Positions 35,604 to 48,994 are shown, counted from the first letter of the stretch. The stretch: DNA of 64,000 nucleotides from Rutidosis leptorrhynchoides (GCF_046630445.1 NC_092333.1:713759001-713823000), one strand, 5' to 3'. A program made the numbers and translations. The notes: a model not told the origin generated them from the sequence alone.

Positions 35604-38600
35604 ATGAAGATGAGAAACGGACACGACACCGATATTGGGGGCACGAGCGAGGACCCCGAGTTCACGGCCAAGGTTGAGGCCATCTTTCAACGCCAAAAGG
35701 CGGAGTTTCGCGAAGATGTTAAGAAGATGTTTCTCGAGATGATTGACGAACAAGTCGTCACTTTGGTTAAGGAGCAAATTAAGATTGCTCTTCAAGAAGA
35801 AAATGGGGGAAGGCGTGACTTTTTCTTCAAGAACTTTAGGGATGCTCAACCTCCTACTTTTGAGGGCGATCGGGACCCACTCAAGAGTGCCCGATTCATC
35901 TCCGATATGGAGGGGGCCTTCCGTACTTGTGAGTGTCCACCCGACAAGAAGACTAGGTATGGTTGTAGCATGTTAAGGGGTGACGCGAAATTGTGGTGGG
36001 ATGCTAAGATCCAACTCTATGGTGAAGAACAATGTATGGACTTCACTTGGGAGGAATTTAGAGCGGAGTTCTTCGATGAGTACCGAACTTCGGCAGATCT
36101 TACAAGACTTAAGGACGAGCTACGTACCTTGAGGCAAGGGTCGATGGACTTGAACACTCTCAAATCCGTGTTCTTGTCCAAGACGCAATTTTGCCCGGAG
36201 TATGTCGGGAATGATAAAATGTTGAAAGAAGATTTCTATCGAACCTTGAATGATAGTTATCAAGAAAAGATTAGCGTAAACGTGGTGAAGAGCTTCGATG
36301 AGTTGTTTAATATGGCGAAAGGGTTTGAAGCGATTGTGTTGAGGAAGAGAAAGTATGAAGGTTCGAGTCACTCAAAATTTTCAAGCAAGAAGTCAAAGAA
36401 AGGCCCAACCGAGAGTGTGGGGAGTGTGAAGAAAGGTGCCTCGGGGGATTTCCCCTATACTTGTCATAATTGTGGGCGAAGGGGGCATATGGCTCGTGAT
36501 TGTACCAAACCATCTTCTACTACAAAATTCACTTGCTACAATTGTGGGAAGGAGGGACACAAGAAACCCGAGTGTCCCGAGTTGCGTAATGATAATGCTA
36601 AGCGGATAGAGAAGGCAGCGGGTACGGCTAGGGGTCGTAACTACTTGATGTCTAATGAAGAAGCTAAACAATCCAATGAAGTCGTTTCAGGTACTTTCAT
36701 GGTTAACTCTAATCCGGCTCGGATACTTTTTGATAGCGGTGCTAATTTGTCTTTCGTATCTCCAAGATTTGTGCCTAAGTTAAATAAACCGCTAGTAAAG
36801 TTGAGTCGTCCAGTAGAAGTTGAAATAGCGGATGGCAAGACGGCGCTAGTGGTTGATGTGTGTAAAAATTGCAATGTTGTGTTTGGCGCCGAAAGTTTCG
36901 AAATTGATCTTATTCCGATGACTTTGGGTGATTTTGATGTTGTCGTTGGTATGGATTGGCTCGATCGTTATAGAGCCGATATTGCATGCCACGACAAGTT
37001 TATTCGTGTAAAGACTCCAAGTGGGGGAGAGATGATTATTCATGGTGATAAACGAAGGAGATCGGTGCCGATATGCACTTTTGCTCGGGCACGACGTCAC
37101 GTTATTACCGGTGGTATGGCTTTCCTTGCTCATGTTGTCGACACTCGTAATGAGCCACCACCAATTCGTGAAATTCCGGTAGTTAATGAGTTTGAAGATG
37201 TCTTTCCGGATGAGTTACCGGGTGTCCCGGCGGAAAGACAAGTCGAATTTCGCATCGAGTTGGTTCCGGGGGCTACCCCCATTGCTAAAACTCCTTATCG
37301 TTTAGCACCAACGGAGATGCAAGAGTTATTGAATCAAATTCAAGAATTGCTCGAGAAGGGTTTTATCCGACCGAGTGCTTCGCCATGGGGCGCTCCGGTC
37401 TTATTTGTGAAGAAGAAAGACGGTAGTATGCGTATGTGCATTGATTACCGTGAGTTGAATAAAGTGACAATCAAGAATCGTTATCCACTACCTAGGATCG
37501 ACGATTTGTTTGATCAACTTCAAGGCGCAACGTATTTCTCTAAGATCGACCTACGGTCCGGCTATCACCAAATGCGGGTCCGTGAGGAAGATATTGAGAA
37601 AACGGCTTTCCGAACGCGTTACGGGCATTATGAATTTGTAGTTATGCCCTTCGGTCTTACGAATGCACCGGAGGCATTCATGGATCTTATGAACCGGGTG
37701 TGCCAACCTATGTTGGACAAGTCGGTTATTGTGTTCATTGACGACATACTAGTCTACTCGAAAAGTATGCATGAACATGAACGTCACTTGCGTGAAGTTT
37801 TGAAGACGCTAAGAAAAGAGAAGTTGTATGCAAAGTTCTCTAAATGTGAATTTTGGCTAAGGGAGGTTCAATTCCTTGGTCACATTGTGAACGAAAGCGG
37901 TATCCAAGTGGATCCGGGGAAGATTGAGACGGTGAAGAGTTGGGGACGACCGACTACGCCCACGGAGATCCGAAGTTTTCTCGGATTGGCCGGTTATTAT
38001 CGTCGGTTTATCCAAGACTTTTCTAAGATTGCTTCTCCATTAACAAAGTTGACGAGGAAGAGTGCTAAGTTCAATTGGGAAAACGAGCAAGAAACTGCTT
38101 TTCAATTATTGAGAGAGAAGTTGTGTCAAGCTCCGGTGTTAGTGTTACCGGAAGGCGTTGAAGACATGGTGGTTTATTGTGATGCTTCCTTAAATGGGCT
38201 CGGGTGCGTTCTTATACAGAGGGGTAAAGTCATTGCTTATGCCTCTCGGCAATTAAAGGAACACGAAACGAGGTACCCGACTCATGATCTTGAAATGGCG
38301 GCGGTTGTGCATGCGTTGAAAATTTGGCGCCATTACTTGTATGGTGTCAAGTGTACGATATATTCGGATCATAAAAATTTGAAACACCTTTTTACTCAAA
38401 GAGATTTGAACTATCGTCAACGTAGATGGATGGATGTGGTGAAGGATTTTGATTGTGAGATACTTTACCATCCGGGTAAGGCGAATGTGGTCGCGGATGC
38501 GTTAAGTCGGAAGACTCAACATCCGGCGATACGTGTAGCATCGTTACGTTTGATTATCACTAATGACTTTCTTGAAAAGATGGTTGAAGACCAAATAGAG

Positions 38601-40022
38601 GCTTATGTTCACGATAAGCACGCGGAACGAATTGTGGGCCAATCGGAGTTCATTACAATGGGCCCGCGGGGTTTATTGTCGTTTCAAGGAAGGGTGTGGG
38701 TGCCTAAGGCGGGTGATTACCGACGGGTGCTACTCGATGAAGCACATAAGTCGAAATATTCCATTCATCCGGGTGCGACGAAAATGTATCATGACTTGAA
38801 GAAAGATTATTGGTGGCCGGGCATGAAACGCGATGTTGTAAAATACGTTGAACGATGTGTTACTTGTTTGCAAGTTAAAGCCGAGCATCAAAAGCCGTAT
38901 GGTAAGTTGCAACCGTTAGAGATCCCAAAATGGAAATGGGAGCACATTACCATGGATTTCATCACTAAATTACCTAAGACGGCGAGAACTCAATATGATT
39001 CGATTTGGGTGATCGTGGACCGGTTGACGAAAAGCGCTTTGTTTCTTCCTATTAAAGAAGCAATATCGTCGGAGGCCTTGGCTAAGTTGTTTATCAAGGA
39101 AGTGGTCTCGCGACATGGCGTTCCTATATCTATTATTTCGGATCGAGATACCCGTTTTACATCTCGATTTTGGGAAAAGTTTCACGAAGATATGGGTACA
39201 CAATTAAAGTTGAGCACGGCGTATCATCCCCAAACGGACGGTCAAACCGAACGTACGAACCAAACTTTGGAAGATATGTTACGGGCGTGCATTATCGATT
39301 TCGGTGGTAGTTGGGATGAGCATTTACCTTTGGTGGAATTTTCGTACAATAATAGTTTTCATACTAGTATCGGGATGCCACCGTACGAGATGCTTTATGG
39401 TCGAAGGTGTCGAACTCCCATTTGTTGGGGAGAAGTGGGTCAAAGAGAAATCGGAAGTACCGATTTGGTTTTAGAAACGAATAACAAGATTGATATTATT
39501 CGGGAGCATTTGAAGAAGGCTCAAGATAGGCAAAAGTCATATGCCGATAAACGTAGACGAACGATCGAATTCCAAGAGGGCGACATGGTTATGCTTAAGG
39601 TTTCGCCATGGAAGGGTATTATTCGGTTTCGAAAACGGGGAAAGTTAGGTCCTCGGTTTATTGGGCCGTTTAAAGTTTTGGCTCGTGTTGGTGAAGTTGC
39701 ATATCGATTGGAATTGCCCGAAGAGCTTGCGGGGATCCATAACACGTTTCATGTTTCTCACCTCCGTAAGTGCCTTGCGGATGATTCCTCATGGATGCCT
39801 TTAGATGAGATCGAACTAAACAATAAGTTGGAGTATATTGAAGAGCCGATTGCCATACTTGATGAGAAGGTCAAACGATCGAGACATAAGGAGGTTAGGA
39901 CCTACAAAGTTCAATGGCGACGGAATAAGGGTTCCGAGTTTACATGGGAGCCCGAAGAGTTTGTGTTGGTTTATCTTCCCGCTTGTCATGCGGCTTGGAT
40001 CGCGAGGACGCAATCCGAATAA
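35604..40022 (+). CDS. gag-pol: Gag-pol polyprotein with chromodomain, element I
   Basis: A single 1,472-codon frame. Gag covers about residues 1-280, with the WWDAKIQ...[11 protein letters not shown] retrotransposon-gag pattern at 131-157. Two CCHC zinc knuckles follow: [14 protein letters not shown] (287-300) and [14 protein letters not shown] (311-324). Protease carries DSGA at 377-380. Reverse transcriptase runs about 550-780, with FIDDILVYS at 711-719. RNase H has YCDAS at 858-862 and DALSRK at 965-970. Integrase has an HHCC finger (C1086, C1089), DFITKLP near 1118, SDRDTRF near 1180 and QTERTNQ with its Glu at 1216. The [10 protein letters not shown] motif (1349-1358) and a chromodomain (about 1411-1465, [20 protein letters not shown]) end the protein. 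The element would be copied in cytoplasmic particles and targeted to chromatin by the chromodomain. Start chosen: first ATG in frame after the leader. Confidence 0.96.
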   Translation: MKMRNGHDTDIGGTSEDPEFTAKVEAIFQRQKAEFREDVKKMFLEMIDEQVVTLVKEQIKIALQEENGGRRDFFFKNFRDAQPPTFEGDRDPLKSARFISDMEGAFRTCECPPDKKTRYGCSMLRGDAKLWWDAKIQLYGEEQCMDFTWEEFRAEFFDEYRTSADLTRLKDELRTLRQGSMDLNTLKSVFLSKTQFCPEYVGNDKMLKEDFYRTLNDSYQEKISVNVVKSFDELFNMAKGFEAIVLRKRKYEGSSHSKFSSKKSKKGPTESVGSVKKGASGDFPYTCHNCGRRGHMARDCTKPSSTTKFTCYNCGKEGHKKPECPELRNDNAKRIEKAAGTARGRNYLMSNEEAKQSNEVVSGTFMVNSNPARILFDSGANLSFVSPRFVPKLNKPLVKLSRPVEVEIADGKTALVVDVCKNCNVVFGAESFEIDLIPMTLGDFDVVVGMDWLDRYRADIACHDKFIRVKTPSGGEMIIHGDKRRRSVPICTFARARRHVITGGMAFLAHVVDTRNEPPPIREIPVVNEFEDVFPDELPGVPAERQVEFRIELVPGATPIAKTPYRLAPTEMQELLNQIQELLEKGFIRPSASPWGAPVLFVKKKDGSMRMCIDYRELNKVTIKNRYPLPRIDDLFDQLQGATYFSKIDLRSGYHQMRVREEDIEKTAFRTRYGHYEFVVMPFGLTNAPEAFMDLMNRVCQPMLDKSVIVFIDDILVYSKSMHEHERHLREVLKTLRKEKLYAKFSKCEFWLREVQFLGHIVNESGIQVDPGKIETVKSWGRPTTPTEIRSFLGLAGYYRRFIQDFSKIASPLTKLTRKSAKFNWENEQETAFQLLREKLCQAPVLVLPEGVEDMVVYCDASLNGLGCVLIQRGKVIAYASRQLKEHETRYPTHDLEMAAVVHALKIWRHYLYGVKCTIYSDHKNLKHLFTQRDLNYRQRRWMDVVKDFDCEILYHPGKANVVADALSRKTQHPAIRVASLRLIITNDFLEKMVEDQIEAYVHDKHAERIVGQSEFITMGPRGLLSFQGRVWVPKAGDYRRVLLDEAHKSKYSIHPGATKMYHDLKKDYWWPGMKRDVVKYVERCVTCLQVKAEHQKPYGKLQPLEIPKWKWEHITMDFITKLPKTARTQYDSIWVIVDRLTKSALFLPIKEAISSEALAKLFIKEVVSRHGVPISIISDRDTRFTSRFWEKFHEDMGTQLKLSTAYHPQTDGQTERTNQTLEDMLRACIIDFGGSWDEHLPLVEFSYNNSFHTSIGMPPYEMLYGRRCRTPICWGEVGQREIGSTDLVLETNNKIDIIREHLKKAQDRQKSYADKRRRTIEFQEGDMVMLKVSPWKGIIRFRKRGKLGPRFIGPFKVLARVGEVAYRLELPEELAGIHNTFHVSHLRKCLADDSSWMPLDEIELNNKLEYIEEPIAILDEKVKRSRHKEVRTYKVQWRRNKGSEFTWEPEEFVLVYLPACHAAWIARTQSE

Positions 40023-40034
40023 GTGGAGGAGAGT
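40021..40034 (+). other. Element I polypurine tract
   Basis: aagtggaggagagt overlaps the last codon and ends at the 3' LTR; a classical purine-rich plus-strand primer, unlike the weak one in A and B. Confidence 0.8.
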
Positions 40035-42115
40035 TGTAAGACCCGTGTAATTATTGTAAATAATGTATAGAAGTTAACTTTGTTGTGGGATTGGTTTTAT
40101 ATTTCAAAAGGAGCTAGGAACCAGTTTCTGCCCATTTGCGCGCCGCGCGGCCTAATGGCGCGCCGCGCAAAATCGTGCAGACAGCCCCTCTTGTTTATTT
40201 AAATTTAAATCAAGGGCATTTTGGGAAATTCACTTCAAGGCCGACTTTAAGGCTTGGTTCAGTTGTTTGGGAGCTCATTTACTCCCCTTTTCACCAACCT
40301 TATCTTCCTAATTCAATTCTAGAGAGAGAAGTGAGTTCTAGAGAGAGAGATCCCATTTTGGAGAAGAAGAAGAAGGTTTCTTGCTAAAGTCCAAGTTCTA
40401 AAGTTGTTCATCTCGTCAATTGCTACATCTTGATAGTTGTGGTATGCCTTAACTTTCAATTCTTGTTTTGATTTTGTGTATGGGTTAGGGTTTGTGTTAA
40501 AGATGAACATTAAGACCCATTTTAAGTAAATTGGGTGTTCTTGGGTAATTTGGATCATGTAGACTCAATTATGTGTAAGCTAGGGTTTTAAATGTATAAA
40601 TTGTTGTTATGAAACCCTAATTGGCTAGTAAGTTGTTAGAACACCTTGAGGAAGTGTAAATGGGTGTGATTTGGGCATAAATGACCCAAAAATGGGTGTG
40701 TTGACTTTTATCGAGTCAAATGGGTCAAAATGGACCAAGATGGGTCAATATTAGTGTTTTGTGCTAAAACCTAGTGTTCTATTGTGCGTGAAGGCCATGA
40801 GTGCCAAGTGTTAGGGTTTTTGGTGAAAACGACCCAATTTAGGGTTAGTTGTCAAAATGGGTCAAGATGACCTAGGATGGTGTGTGTTATGAGATTAGAC
40901 CAAGTTGATTGATTAATTATGCTTGTGAAATAGGTACGTTACCTTGGAATTCAAGCTTGGTTTAATAATCACCGAAGGCATAAGGTGAGTGGAATAATTA
41001 TGCGTATGTGTATATAATGTATTTATTTGTGTTGCACGAATGTGGTATTGTCGCGGTGTTTAAGACACCACATTCTAAGTAACGAGTAGCATTGTCGCGG
41101 TGTTTAAGACACTACTCATGGTATGATTGACTTGTGGTATTGTCGCGGTGTTTAAGACACCACAATGTCATGGGAGTGGAAGTGTCGCGGTGATTAAGAC
41201 ACCACTCATTGTATCGAATGAAGTGTGGATTCGTCGCGGTGTTTAAGACGCCACATTGTTGTAAGGGTGAGTTAGTCGCGGTGTTTAAGACATCACCCGG
41301 GGACTAGTGATTACGCGGTGTGTAAGTAACACTAGTGGACGTTATGAACTCCAACGGTCTTGTAAGTACCGCTTCCCGTGTTCGAATTGGTTAACCAAGG
41401 TTATGTGAATTATGTATTGGAAGTATTAATCTATGAATCGTATGCTATTGTACTATTAGCTACTTGTGGGATTGTAAATTATTGGTATATGCTTATTAAT
41501 GTAGCATGCTTGATGAATTGTTAAACTCGAATATGATGTTGTGTAAGTGATGCGAGTAAGTAGATTATATATGTGTATGTATAATTATTGTGCTCACTAA
41601 GCTTTGCTTACCCTCTCGTTGTTTACCTTTTTATAGGTTCGTGTGTGGATAAGGGTAAGGGCATTACCTTGGATTGAGTTTCCCGCTTCGATGATTAGGA
41701 AGCACTTTTGGGTTATGGCTTGGAGTTTGACCGAGACTTGGGTAGTTTAACCCCAAACACCATGCTCGTTGTGTCGTTTGGCAATTAAACTTTTTGTGGT
41801 CGAAACTCTAATTTGTATTAAACATTGTATTTTAAACTTAGTGGCGTTTTGGGCACGTGTGGGCCCCACCTTGTAAAACTTGTTCATACCTTAGTTATGT
41901 GCTAGTTTTACATATATGAATGTATGGTTAAAAGCGTTTTGGTTAAATATGCCGGGAACACGTTCATCTTTTTCGCATTTAAACTTTCCGGCAACAGCAG
42001 GGGTTTGGCGCGGCGCGCGGCCCTTTTGGCGCGGCGCGCCGATGGCCTGGAACAACAATTTTTTTTTTGTTTGAAATTTCGTCGTGTTTGGTCGGTTACG
42101 GTTTGGGTTGTTACA
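40035..42115 (+). repeat. Element I 3' LTR
   Basis: Near-identical to the 5' LTR, including the GC-rich inverted words and the seven-hairpin array (about 41038-41336). Followed by atgaa, the right target duplication. Confidence 0.95.
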
Positions 42116-42210
42116 ATGAACTTGCTAAGAGTCTCTGTCCTGACTTAATAATAATAAAATAAATTTTTTAATGATAATACTTTTTATGGATAATGATAAA
42201 AATAATAATC

Positions 42211-42242
<32 letters not shown>

Positions 42243-42956
42243 TAGATAAAAACTATAACGACGATAATAACTATGATAATAATAATCATTTTTAATAATA
42301 ATACCAAATTTCAATTGACTATAACTTCAAATCCGTTCATCGAAACCATTCGATATCTTAATGAAAAGTTCTTAATTTTTCTCTAGCTTTCCAACGACAT
42401 GCATATCTTATACCTTATCTCAACCGCATATATAACTAATTCAGGATTCAACATATCCTATCTAATGGCAATATCAAAAGTACAAGCATGCATAATCCTA
42501 TATTCTCGAGTACTAGTCAGGGATACACTATTAATATATAAAAGTTAATTTATGAGTACTCACGTATCAATATTGAGATTCAATATTGCAGGAAAGGTAT
42601 GTAGACGCAACAGAGATGATAAATACTAGTTTGACCTCACGAGCATACCCATGAACATTACCCATCATCTCCATAGCTAATACCCATAATTTCCTTAGCC
42701 ATATCCTACTCATAAAACCCGTTTCGAAATAACTTGCTCATGACCTCGTCGTAATATTTTATGTATAATACTTAATACTAATAATACTACTAATACGATT
42801 AGTAATAATATTAATTTAATATTAATAATAATAATAATAATATAAATAACATAAATATTACGGAGTATTATAGACAGAGAGATAGTTGTGATATTTGTGT
42901 GTGTGCAAAGAAATGAAAACGTTCGAATTTTAAAAGGAGTGAACCACACCTAACCC

Positions 42957-43006
42957 CTCATGCACTCGCATGAGAAGTGTGTGGAGAGCTCATGCGAGTG
43001 CATGAG
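42957..43006. repeat. 18-bp perfect inverted repeat, each arm itself palindromic
   Basis: ctcatgcactcgcatgag (42957-42974) and ctcatgcgagtgcatgag (42989-43006) are exact reverse complements separated by 14 bp. Within each arm ctcatgc pairs with gcatgag around a 4-base loop. It can form either one long hairpin or two small ones. Confidence 0.85.
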
Positions 43007-43431
43007 ACATCATAACAGCTCACACGCATTCATTTCATCCACCGACGGTTTCATTGTAACTTAAGTTATATATATATATATATATATATTATTTAATATA
43101 TAATATATTTAATCTTTAGAATTAATTAAATATTATATTATATTTACGTGCATAGAAAAAATGTAATTTTTGTTCAAATGACTCGTACATTGTCACTCGA
43201 CTCATGTTCCACTTTCGGTTTTTCGAGCGCACTTTCGTATGTTTAGAAAACTAGCCTGTTACGTTACGCGACGTGTACCCTTATTAATAATTTGACTTAC
43301 TCATCAATAAATTACCTTATAAAAAATGTAGTTTATAAAATTGAGCGTTGTGGTCATTTGCTTCTATAAATCAGTGACTCGTTGTTTATCAAAATATATT
43401 ATTTTAAATCAGGACGTTTTATGACTAAGTT

Positions 43432-43434
<3 letters not shown>

Positions 43435-43506
<72 letters not shown>
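43435..43506. repeat. (AT)n microsatellite in LTR H
   Basis: About 35 AT units. Confidence 0.95.
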
Positions 43507-43510
<4 letters not shown>

Positions 43511-44199
43511 TTAAAATTGTAAATTTGTACATAATATATATGTTCGAAATATTTATCTAATGATATAATATTTAGTCTTTCAAAACCAATTATATTTCAA
43601 AGTTCGTTTTATATAATTTAACTCTTTTTAAATATTAGTAGTTATTCTACCAAACAATGTTTTTAATATGAAAAACTAAATGGTTGATTTATCAAGGGAC
43701 ACTAGTTAATCAAGGTAAAGTACACTTTTGAAATTTAAACGGAAATGATTACTAACTTTTGACTAACTCTAGTTAATGACACTTTTGTAAATCACTTTTA
43801 TCAAATATTCTGGATACCATTAAAAAGAAAAGGTTTTCTAATTCAAAGTGGACATCTTAACAGAGACTCGTAATCATAATTCAATGTATCTAATATTTCA
43901 ATCTCTTTATATTATCTTTTAATTCCATCGATAATTATTCTAAATATATTTTGAAACAAATACGTTTATGTAAAGTATTATTCGTCTAATACTTTGTTAA
44001 TGTTTTCAAGTTATAATATACACACATATATATCTATAATCATATCTGTTCATCTAATGGTTCGTGAATCATTGGAATTTGGTCGAGGTTAAATGAATGT
44101 ATGAACATAGTTTAAAATTCTTAACAAACTTTGCTTATCGTGTCGGAATGATGTAAAGATTAAATTTTAATTTTGGTCGAAAATTTCCGGGTCGTCACA

Positions 44200-44393
44200 T
44201 TACCTACCCGTTAAAGAAATTTCATCCCGAAATTTGATCATGGTCATCATAACTAACCATAAAAATGTTTTCATGATGAATATAGGTCGATAAATAGAGT
44301 TTTATCTTTATTGAGTAATATGGATAAAACAATTTGATTTTTGTGAAGAGTACGAGTGAAGCTATCACCAAAAGAGTGAATTGAGTAGGTATA
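44200..44393 (-). other. Interior end of element H
   Basis: Carries the complement of the priming region (acctacccgttaaagaaatt) and the following cis sequence (gagttttatc...aagagtacgagtgaagctat), closely matching the corresponding parts of F (47783 on) and C (57224 on). F is inserted at its right border. Confidence 0.65.
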
Positions 44394-45566
44394 TCTAACG
44401 ACCCGTCCTAATCCACCTGGACGAAGTCATCAACATTTGGTTCCATTGCGAGGTGCTGTCCTAAATATGCCATGAATGACTCCATGTAATATGAGCAAAT
44501 GCACAGCGGAAGATTTCTTTCATACCTGAGAATAAACATGCTTAAAAGTGTCAACCAAAAGGTTGGTGAGTTCATAGGTTTATCATAACAATCATTTCAA
44601 TATATTAATAGACCACAAGATTTCCGTTTATAAATATATGTACACTCGCAAGTGTATAAAACCGTTCTGCTTATGTTGAGGCCTCAGTAACCAACCTTAA
44701 CAATAATATAATAAGTCATCTTCGTAAAGATGGATATGTACACTTGCAAGTATATAAATAATTCTCGAAGTACTAAACATCCGCCCACTAGCTCTTATGT
44801 CTAGTGCAGCCTACGGGATGGGGGTGTTAAGCCCGATAGATCTATCTTTAGGATTCGCGCTTATATGCTCTTATAACATATAACTAAATTACCTAGCACA
44901 TCAATCCGCAGAATATTATTTTTAATCACTTGTCTCTATTTCGTAAAGCATTTATAAAATATTGCATGTATTCTCAGCCCAAAATATATATATAGCAAAA
45001 GCAATTAAAAAGGGAGCAAATGAAACTCACGATTCTGTATTTTGTAGTAAAAATACATATGACGACATTGAACAACTGTAGGTTTGGCCTCGGATTCACG
45101 AACCTATATTATTCATATATGTATTAATACACATAATCGTAATCGAATAAGTTTTTATATATATAACTTATTAGTTATATCATTTTTATATTAATAGTAT
45201 ATTTATGTTTCATATATTCCTTTTAAAAATATTTTGTTATGTTATATGTGTTTAATATATTTATATATATATTTTATTTGTTTATCAAAACAGTAGTTCT
45301 AATTATACTAAGTTAATATTAGTAATGATAAATATAATGATAATAACATTAATATTATACTTATGTTAATAATAATAATTCTATTATTTATAAAATGGTA
45401 TAAATACTAATATTTATGAAAGTACTAATAAATTGTATCATTTATAATAAGATTAATAATACTAATCATATTAACAATAACTAATAATAACAATAATGAT
45501 AAATTTTTTACTTATACTAATAATCATATTGCTAATGTTTGTCATAACCATTAACTTAATAATAGC

Positions 45567-45650
<84 letters not shown>

Positions 45651-45680
45651 AACAATAACAATAATAATAATAATAATAAT
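45567..45680. repeat. (AAT)n microsatellite in LTR F
   Basis: An AATA/ATA triplet array with a few interruptions. It lies just downstream (in LTR sense) of the tRNA-like module, the same arrangement as in A. The 70-codon Ile-rich frame is an artefact. Confidence 0.9.
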
Positions 45681-45740
45681 GATTATAAGAGATATATTAC
45701 TACCTTAAAAATGATCCTATAAGCTTCCTTAAAAAAATTA

Positions 45741-45811
45741 GCCATTGCCCGGGCTCGAACCCGAGACCTCTCGCACACCCGCAAACACTCTAGACCATAG
45801 CACCAATTCTG
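45741..45811 (-). other. tRNA-like module in LTR F
   Basis: On the minus strand ggtgctatggtctagagtgt is followed by gcgagaggtc and the B-box-like gggttcgagcccggg. It is tRNA-like in size and box order, but its T-stem has a mismatch and no clean acceptor stem is evident, so it is not called as a tRNA gene. Confidence 0.55.
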
Positions 45812-47782
45812 TTTTTCTGATATAAAGCTAAACCCATTTATCTTTAACCCTTTTTATTTCTGTGATCTTCATCTTCATCAATTAATTACTCTATCTATCA
45901 AACACCAAAGCTATAGGAACGAGTTTATAGTTTTGTTTAAGACTTAAAACAATCCAGGAATTATCAAGTGGTGAAGTTTATCAACAAGGTACACGAAAAA
46001 AAAAAAAAATGAAAACAGCTTCGGTGCTGTTGAGAAAATAAATAAATTTTGTTTTCGATTTCTAGTCGCTTTTAGTTTAAGATTATAACATGAATTATAC
46101 TCTAAATCGTTCCTAGAAACTCCTTGAATCATTAATTGATCTAAAAACTTCAACACGATTACGAATTCCGCTATGAACAAAATCTTTGACTTTTTGAATT
46201 TTGACTTTGACTCCAAAATTGGAAATCGTTACGAGGATTTGGAAGCTCAAACTTTGCAGATAGTTTAAGTGGATGATTTCTAACAACACTACATTATTAA
46301 TTTTTGCAATTGAATTCGAATTTCTAGTTTTTGAATATTTGACCCAAGAACACTAAAACTCAAATCTTGATTATGAAATTAAGATTGTTTTAGACCACGA
46401 TTTCTTCATGAAATATGTTCTAAATCAATCCTGGAAACTTTCTGAATTAACAATTTAACTTGAAACATAAACACGAATTCGAATTTCTTCAAGAACAAAA
46501 CAGTTGACTTTTGAAAACTTAACTTTGACTTCGAAATTAAAATTCGTTAGGAAGAATTGGAACTTACGATTTTTGCAGGAAGTTTGAGTAAAATGTTCCT
46601 AACAACTCTGCATTTTTACATTTTAGAATATGATTCAAATTCGAGATTTGGTAAAAATGAAACAAGAACAGTGGGAAAAGGAATCAGTTTTCTATTTTTT
46701 TATTTATTTCACAGATAAATTGAATGTTGTATATATAATTGCTCCAGGTTATTGTTTAGTGAAGAATTGAAGTGGACAGATAACAATTCGACAGAAACAA
46801 GAAATTAACACAATGGTGATAGTTATGTGCAACTGATTCGTACACCTTTTCTAATTTTCTTTTATAATTATTATTAATAAATAAATAAATATATTAGTAA
46901 TATTAATACAAGTTAATAATTATATTAAGAATACTAAGTAATAATAATAGAATTACTAATAATTAGTAATTGTATTATTAATAATAACAATTATATTAAT
47001 AATAATAATAAATATTAAAGATACTAATAATCCTAAAAATTATAATAATTATATTATTATTGATAAAAATAATAGATTGTATTAATTTCTATTAATAAAT
47101 ACTAATATAATAATGATATTAATAATCATCATCTTGATAAAGATAATAATAATCATTAATAGTAACTAAAATTGTAATCTCACTACTAATTACAATATAA
47201 ATAATGATAGCAACAATACTAATAATAATAGTAATTATATAACAAATCAATTGTATCAATTTTCATATTTATGTATTATACAAAATAATAATAATGACAC
47301 TGTTATTAATATTAAATACTTATTCTAATAATAGTAGTGAAGTAATAAAAATATTAATAAAGGTAACAAATTAAATGCATTAAATTTTATATCTATTTAT
47401 TATCTATAATAGTATAACTAATACTGATATTAATTGTTAATATTAATATTAGTATTAATAATAATAATGAAAGTAATAATAATCTTATTATAACAAATAT
47501 ATTTTAACTTATAATTACTTTTACTATATTAATATTACAATTTTATAATATTTTGAATATTTAATATTTATAAATTATATATATTACAATATATATAATA
47601 TTATTTATGTATTGAATTAGTTACAAACAATTGTTCGTGAATCGTCGGGAATAGTCAAAGGGTAATTGAATGTATAACAACAGTTCAAAATTTTGAGATT
47701 CAATTAAATAGACTTTGCTTATCATGTCGAAACTATATAAAGATCAAATTTAAATTTGGTCGAAAATTTCCGGGTCGTCACA

Positions 47783-47830
47783 GTACCTACCCGTTAAAGA
47801 AATTTCGTCCCGAAATTTGATCGTGGTCGT
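47783..47830 (-). other. Element F plus-strand priming region
   Basis: On the plus strand: gtacctacccgttaaagaaa then tttcgtcccgaaatttg, the exact complement of the arrangement in A and B. Confidence 0.65.
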
Positions 47831-48118
47831 CATAGCTAACAATAAAAATGTTTTTATGACGAATATAAGTTGATAAATAGAGTTTTATCATCATCGATTA
47901 ATATGGATAAAACAATTTGACTATGTAAAAGTACGAGTGAAGCTATCACAAAAGAGTGAGATAAGGTAATAGATATTCGTCTTTACTTTTGACGTAGTTA
48001 GGGTTGAATTCCGAAATTCAAGGGATTTAAAATAAAATCTTCGAAATCTAAAAATTTTGATTCTTCAGTAATTAAGGAAATTAGGATCTCTATAATTAAA
48101 TGCGGTTATCAGTCCTGA

Positions 48119-48382
48119 TTGCTCTTATCGGATATTTTCACTATAAATCTACTTCTTCCGTTCCATTACTTTCACCATTTCTATACTTTATTTCTTAGTT
48201 CATACATTCAAAAGATTGTGAAAATGCTTAATCCCGTTCTAATCCTTGATATTTTCCTAATTATCATTTCTGTCATCCTTCTTTTCAATCTTTCATCAGA
48301 AAAAATCTGTTTACTTCTACTATTACCTTGGGGTGATACTATTCTTGATTCCACCGTGTCTTTATACTGCTATTCGTATTAA
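48119..48382 (+). CDS. Antisense hydrophobic small ORF of element F
   Basis: Runs opposite to F. A TATA-like actataaatctac (48140-48152) lies about 70 bases before an ATG at 48223, giving MLNPVLILDIFLIIISVILL then FNLSSEKICLLLLLPWGD, a short protein with one strong membrane helix. The frame stays open further upstream to 48119, but those codons include the TATA box, so the inner ATG is preferred. The same peptide core is in A (MLHPILILDIFLIFTSVILL). Conservation of promoter and peptide in diverged copies suggests use, but no function is known to me. Confidence 0.45.
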   Translation: MLLSDIFTINLLLPFHYFHHFYTLFLSSYIQKIVKMLNPVLILDIFLIIISVILLFNLSSEKICLLLLLPWGDTILDSTVSLYCYSY

Positions 48383-48994
48383 TATCCACGGTTTGTAACC
48401 TCTGTGTTGTTATTGGGCTTTATATTTTCTCTTATATTTTGGAGCTCTTTGCCTTTTTATTCTCTTCTCGACCTTTAGTAAAGCGAGTAATGGTCCAGAA
48501 TTCGTAAGTATGGAATTTCGAATGAACTTAATGTTCTAAACAAGAAAGAACGTAATTGCACGATTTGATTTGTTAAATTACCAGAATCACTGAGAATAGA
48601 ACTATCAAGAATATATTTTCTTGATATGTTCAGAAGTTAAGCAGAATGAAAGAGTTATGTAACATGGCACATGATGATGTTATGATCCGTGAATTATCAC
48701 GTCCCATTAGAAACTCAGCATGACTTACTGTAATATAATCACGTTGATCAAGTATCATTATATTATACTAACTCATGTTTCAGTTCCCAACACTAATTCA
48801 AAAACATTCAAATTTTAAATTCGAATTTTTCAGAATTTAGAAACTAAATTAGTTTCCTTTCTGATGTAACACTGATATCGTGAAGAGATAAATGATTTCA
48901 GATAAGAATAGTTATGAAAATATCTTCAGAAATATCGAGGATATTTATAATGAAAGATACGATGATATCTTAGAATTTCTAATATCGATGAATG

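Larger units (their letters stand above)
33150..42115 (+). mobile_element. Element I: complete-looking Ty3/gypsy chromovirus
   Basis: LTRs of 2,082 and 2,081 bp (33150-35231, 40035-42115) start tgtaagacccg and end gttgttaca. The target duplication atgaa lies at 33145-33149 and 42116-42120. A primer site, one 1,472-codon gag-pol frame and a purine-rich priming tract are all in place. By eye the LTRs differ at about three positions over 2.08 kb, so this is the youngest or nearly the youngest insertion here. The C-terminal chromodomain and domain order place it in the chromovirus group, probably the Tekay/Del clade. It sits in the LTR of H and appears whole. Confidence 0.95.
42121..44199 (-). 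repeat. Element H LTR, right part
   Basis: Resumes the LTR of H after element I. It holds triplet-rich AT sequence, an 18-bp perfect inverted repeat (42957-43006), an (AT)n tract (43435-43506) and, at the end, aaatttccgggtcgtcaca, the reverse of the LTR start tgtgacgacccgg. Confidence 0.7.
31199..44393 (-). mobile_element. Element H: older LTR element, minus strand, partly in window
   Basis: The 3' LTR (minus sense) spans 31199-44199 and is interrupted by element I; without I and the duplicated target it is about 4.0 kb. Its right border, gtcgtcaca, is followed by ttacctacccgttaaagaaa, the complement of the priming region seen in A and B. Interior sequence continues to 44393, where element F is inserted. 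The remainder lies beyond the window, on the far side of F and C. The left LTR end (tgtaaagatccgtcc) is diverged from the tgagacgacccgtcc seen in C, and H appears older than F. Confidence 0.65.
44394..47782 (-). repeat. Element F 3' LTR
   Basis: Contains the shared 3' LTR words, an AAT-triplet tract (45567-45680), a tRNA-like module (45741-45811), a roughly 300-bp tandem duplication (about 46075-46330 and 46380-46640) and a long AT-rich head. Its minus-strand start reads tgtgacgacccggaaatttt. Confidence 0.72.

Noticed and set aside
35436-35849. 137-codon minus-strand ORF over the start of gag (and other minus-strand frames within 35604-40022)
   Set aside because: Shadows of the gag-pol frame; no independent domain pattern.
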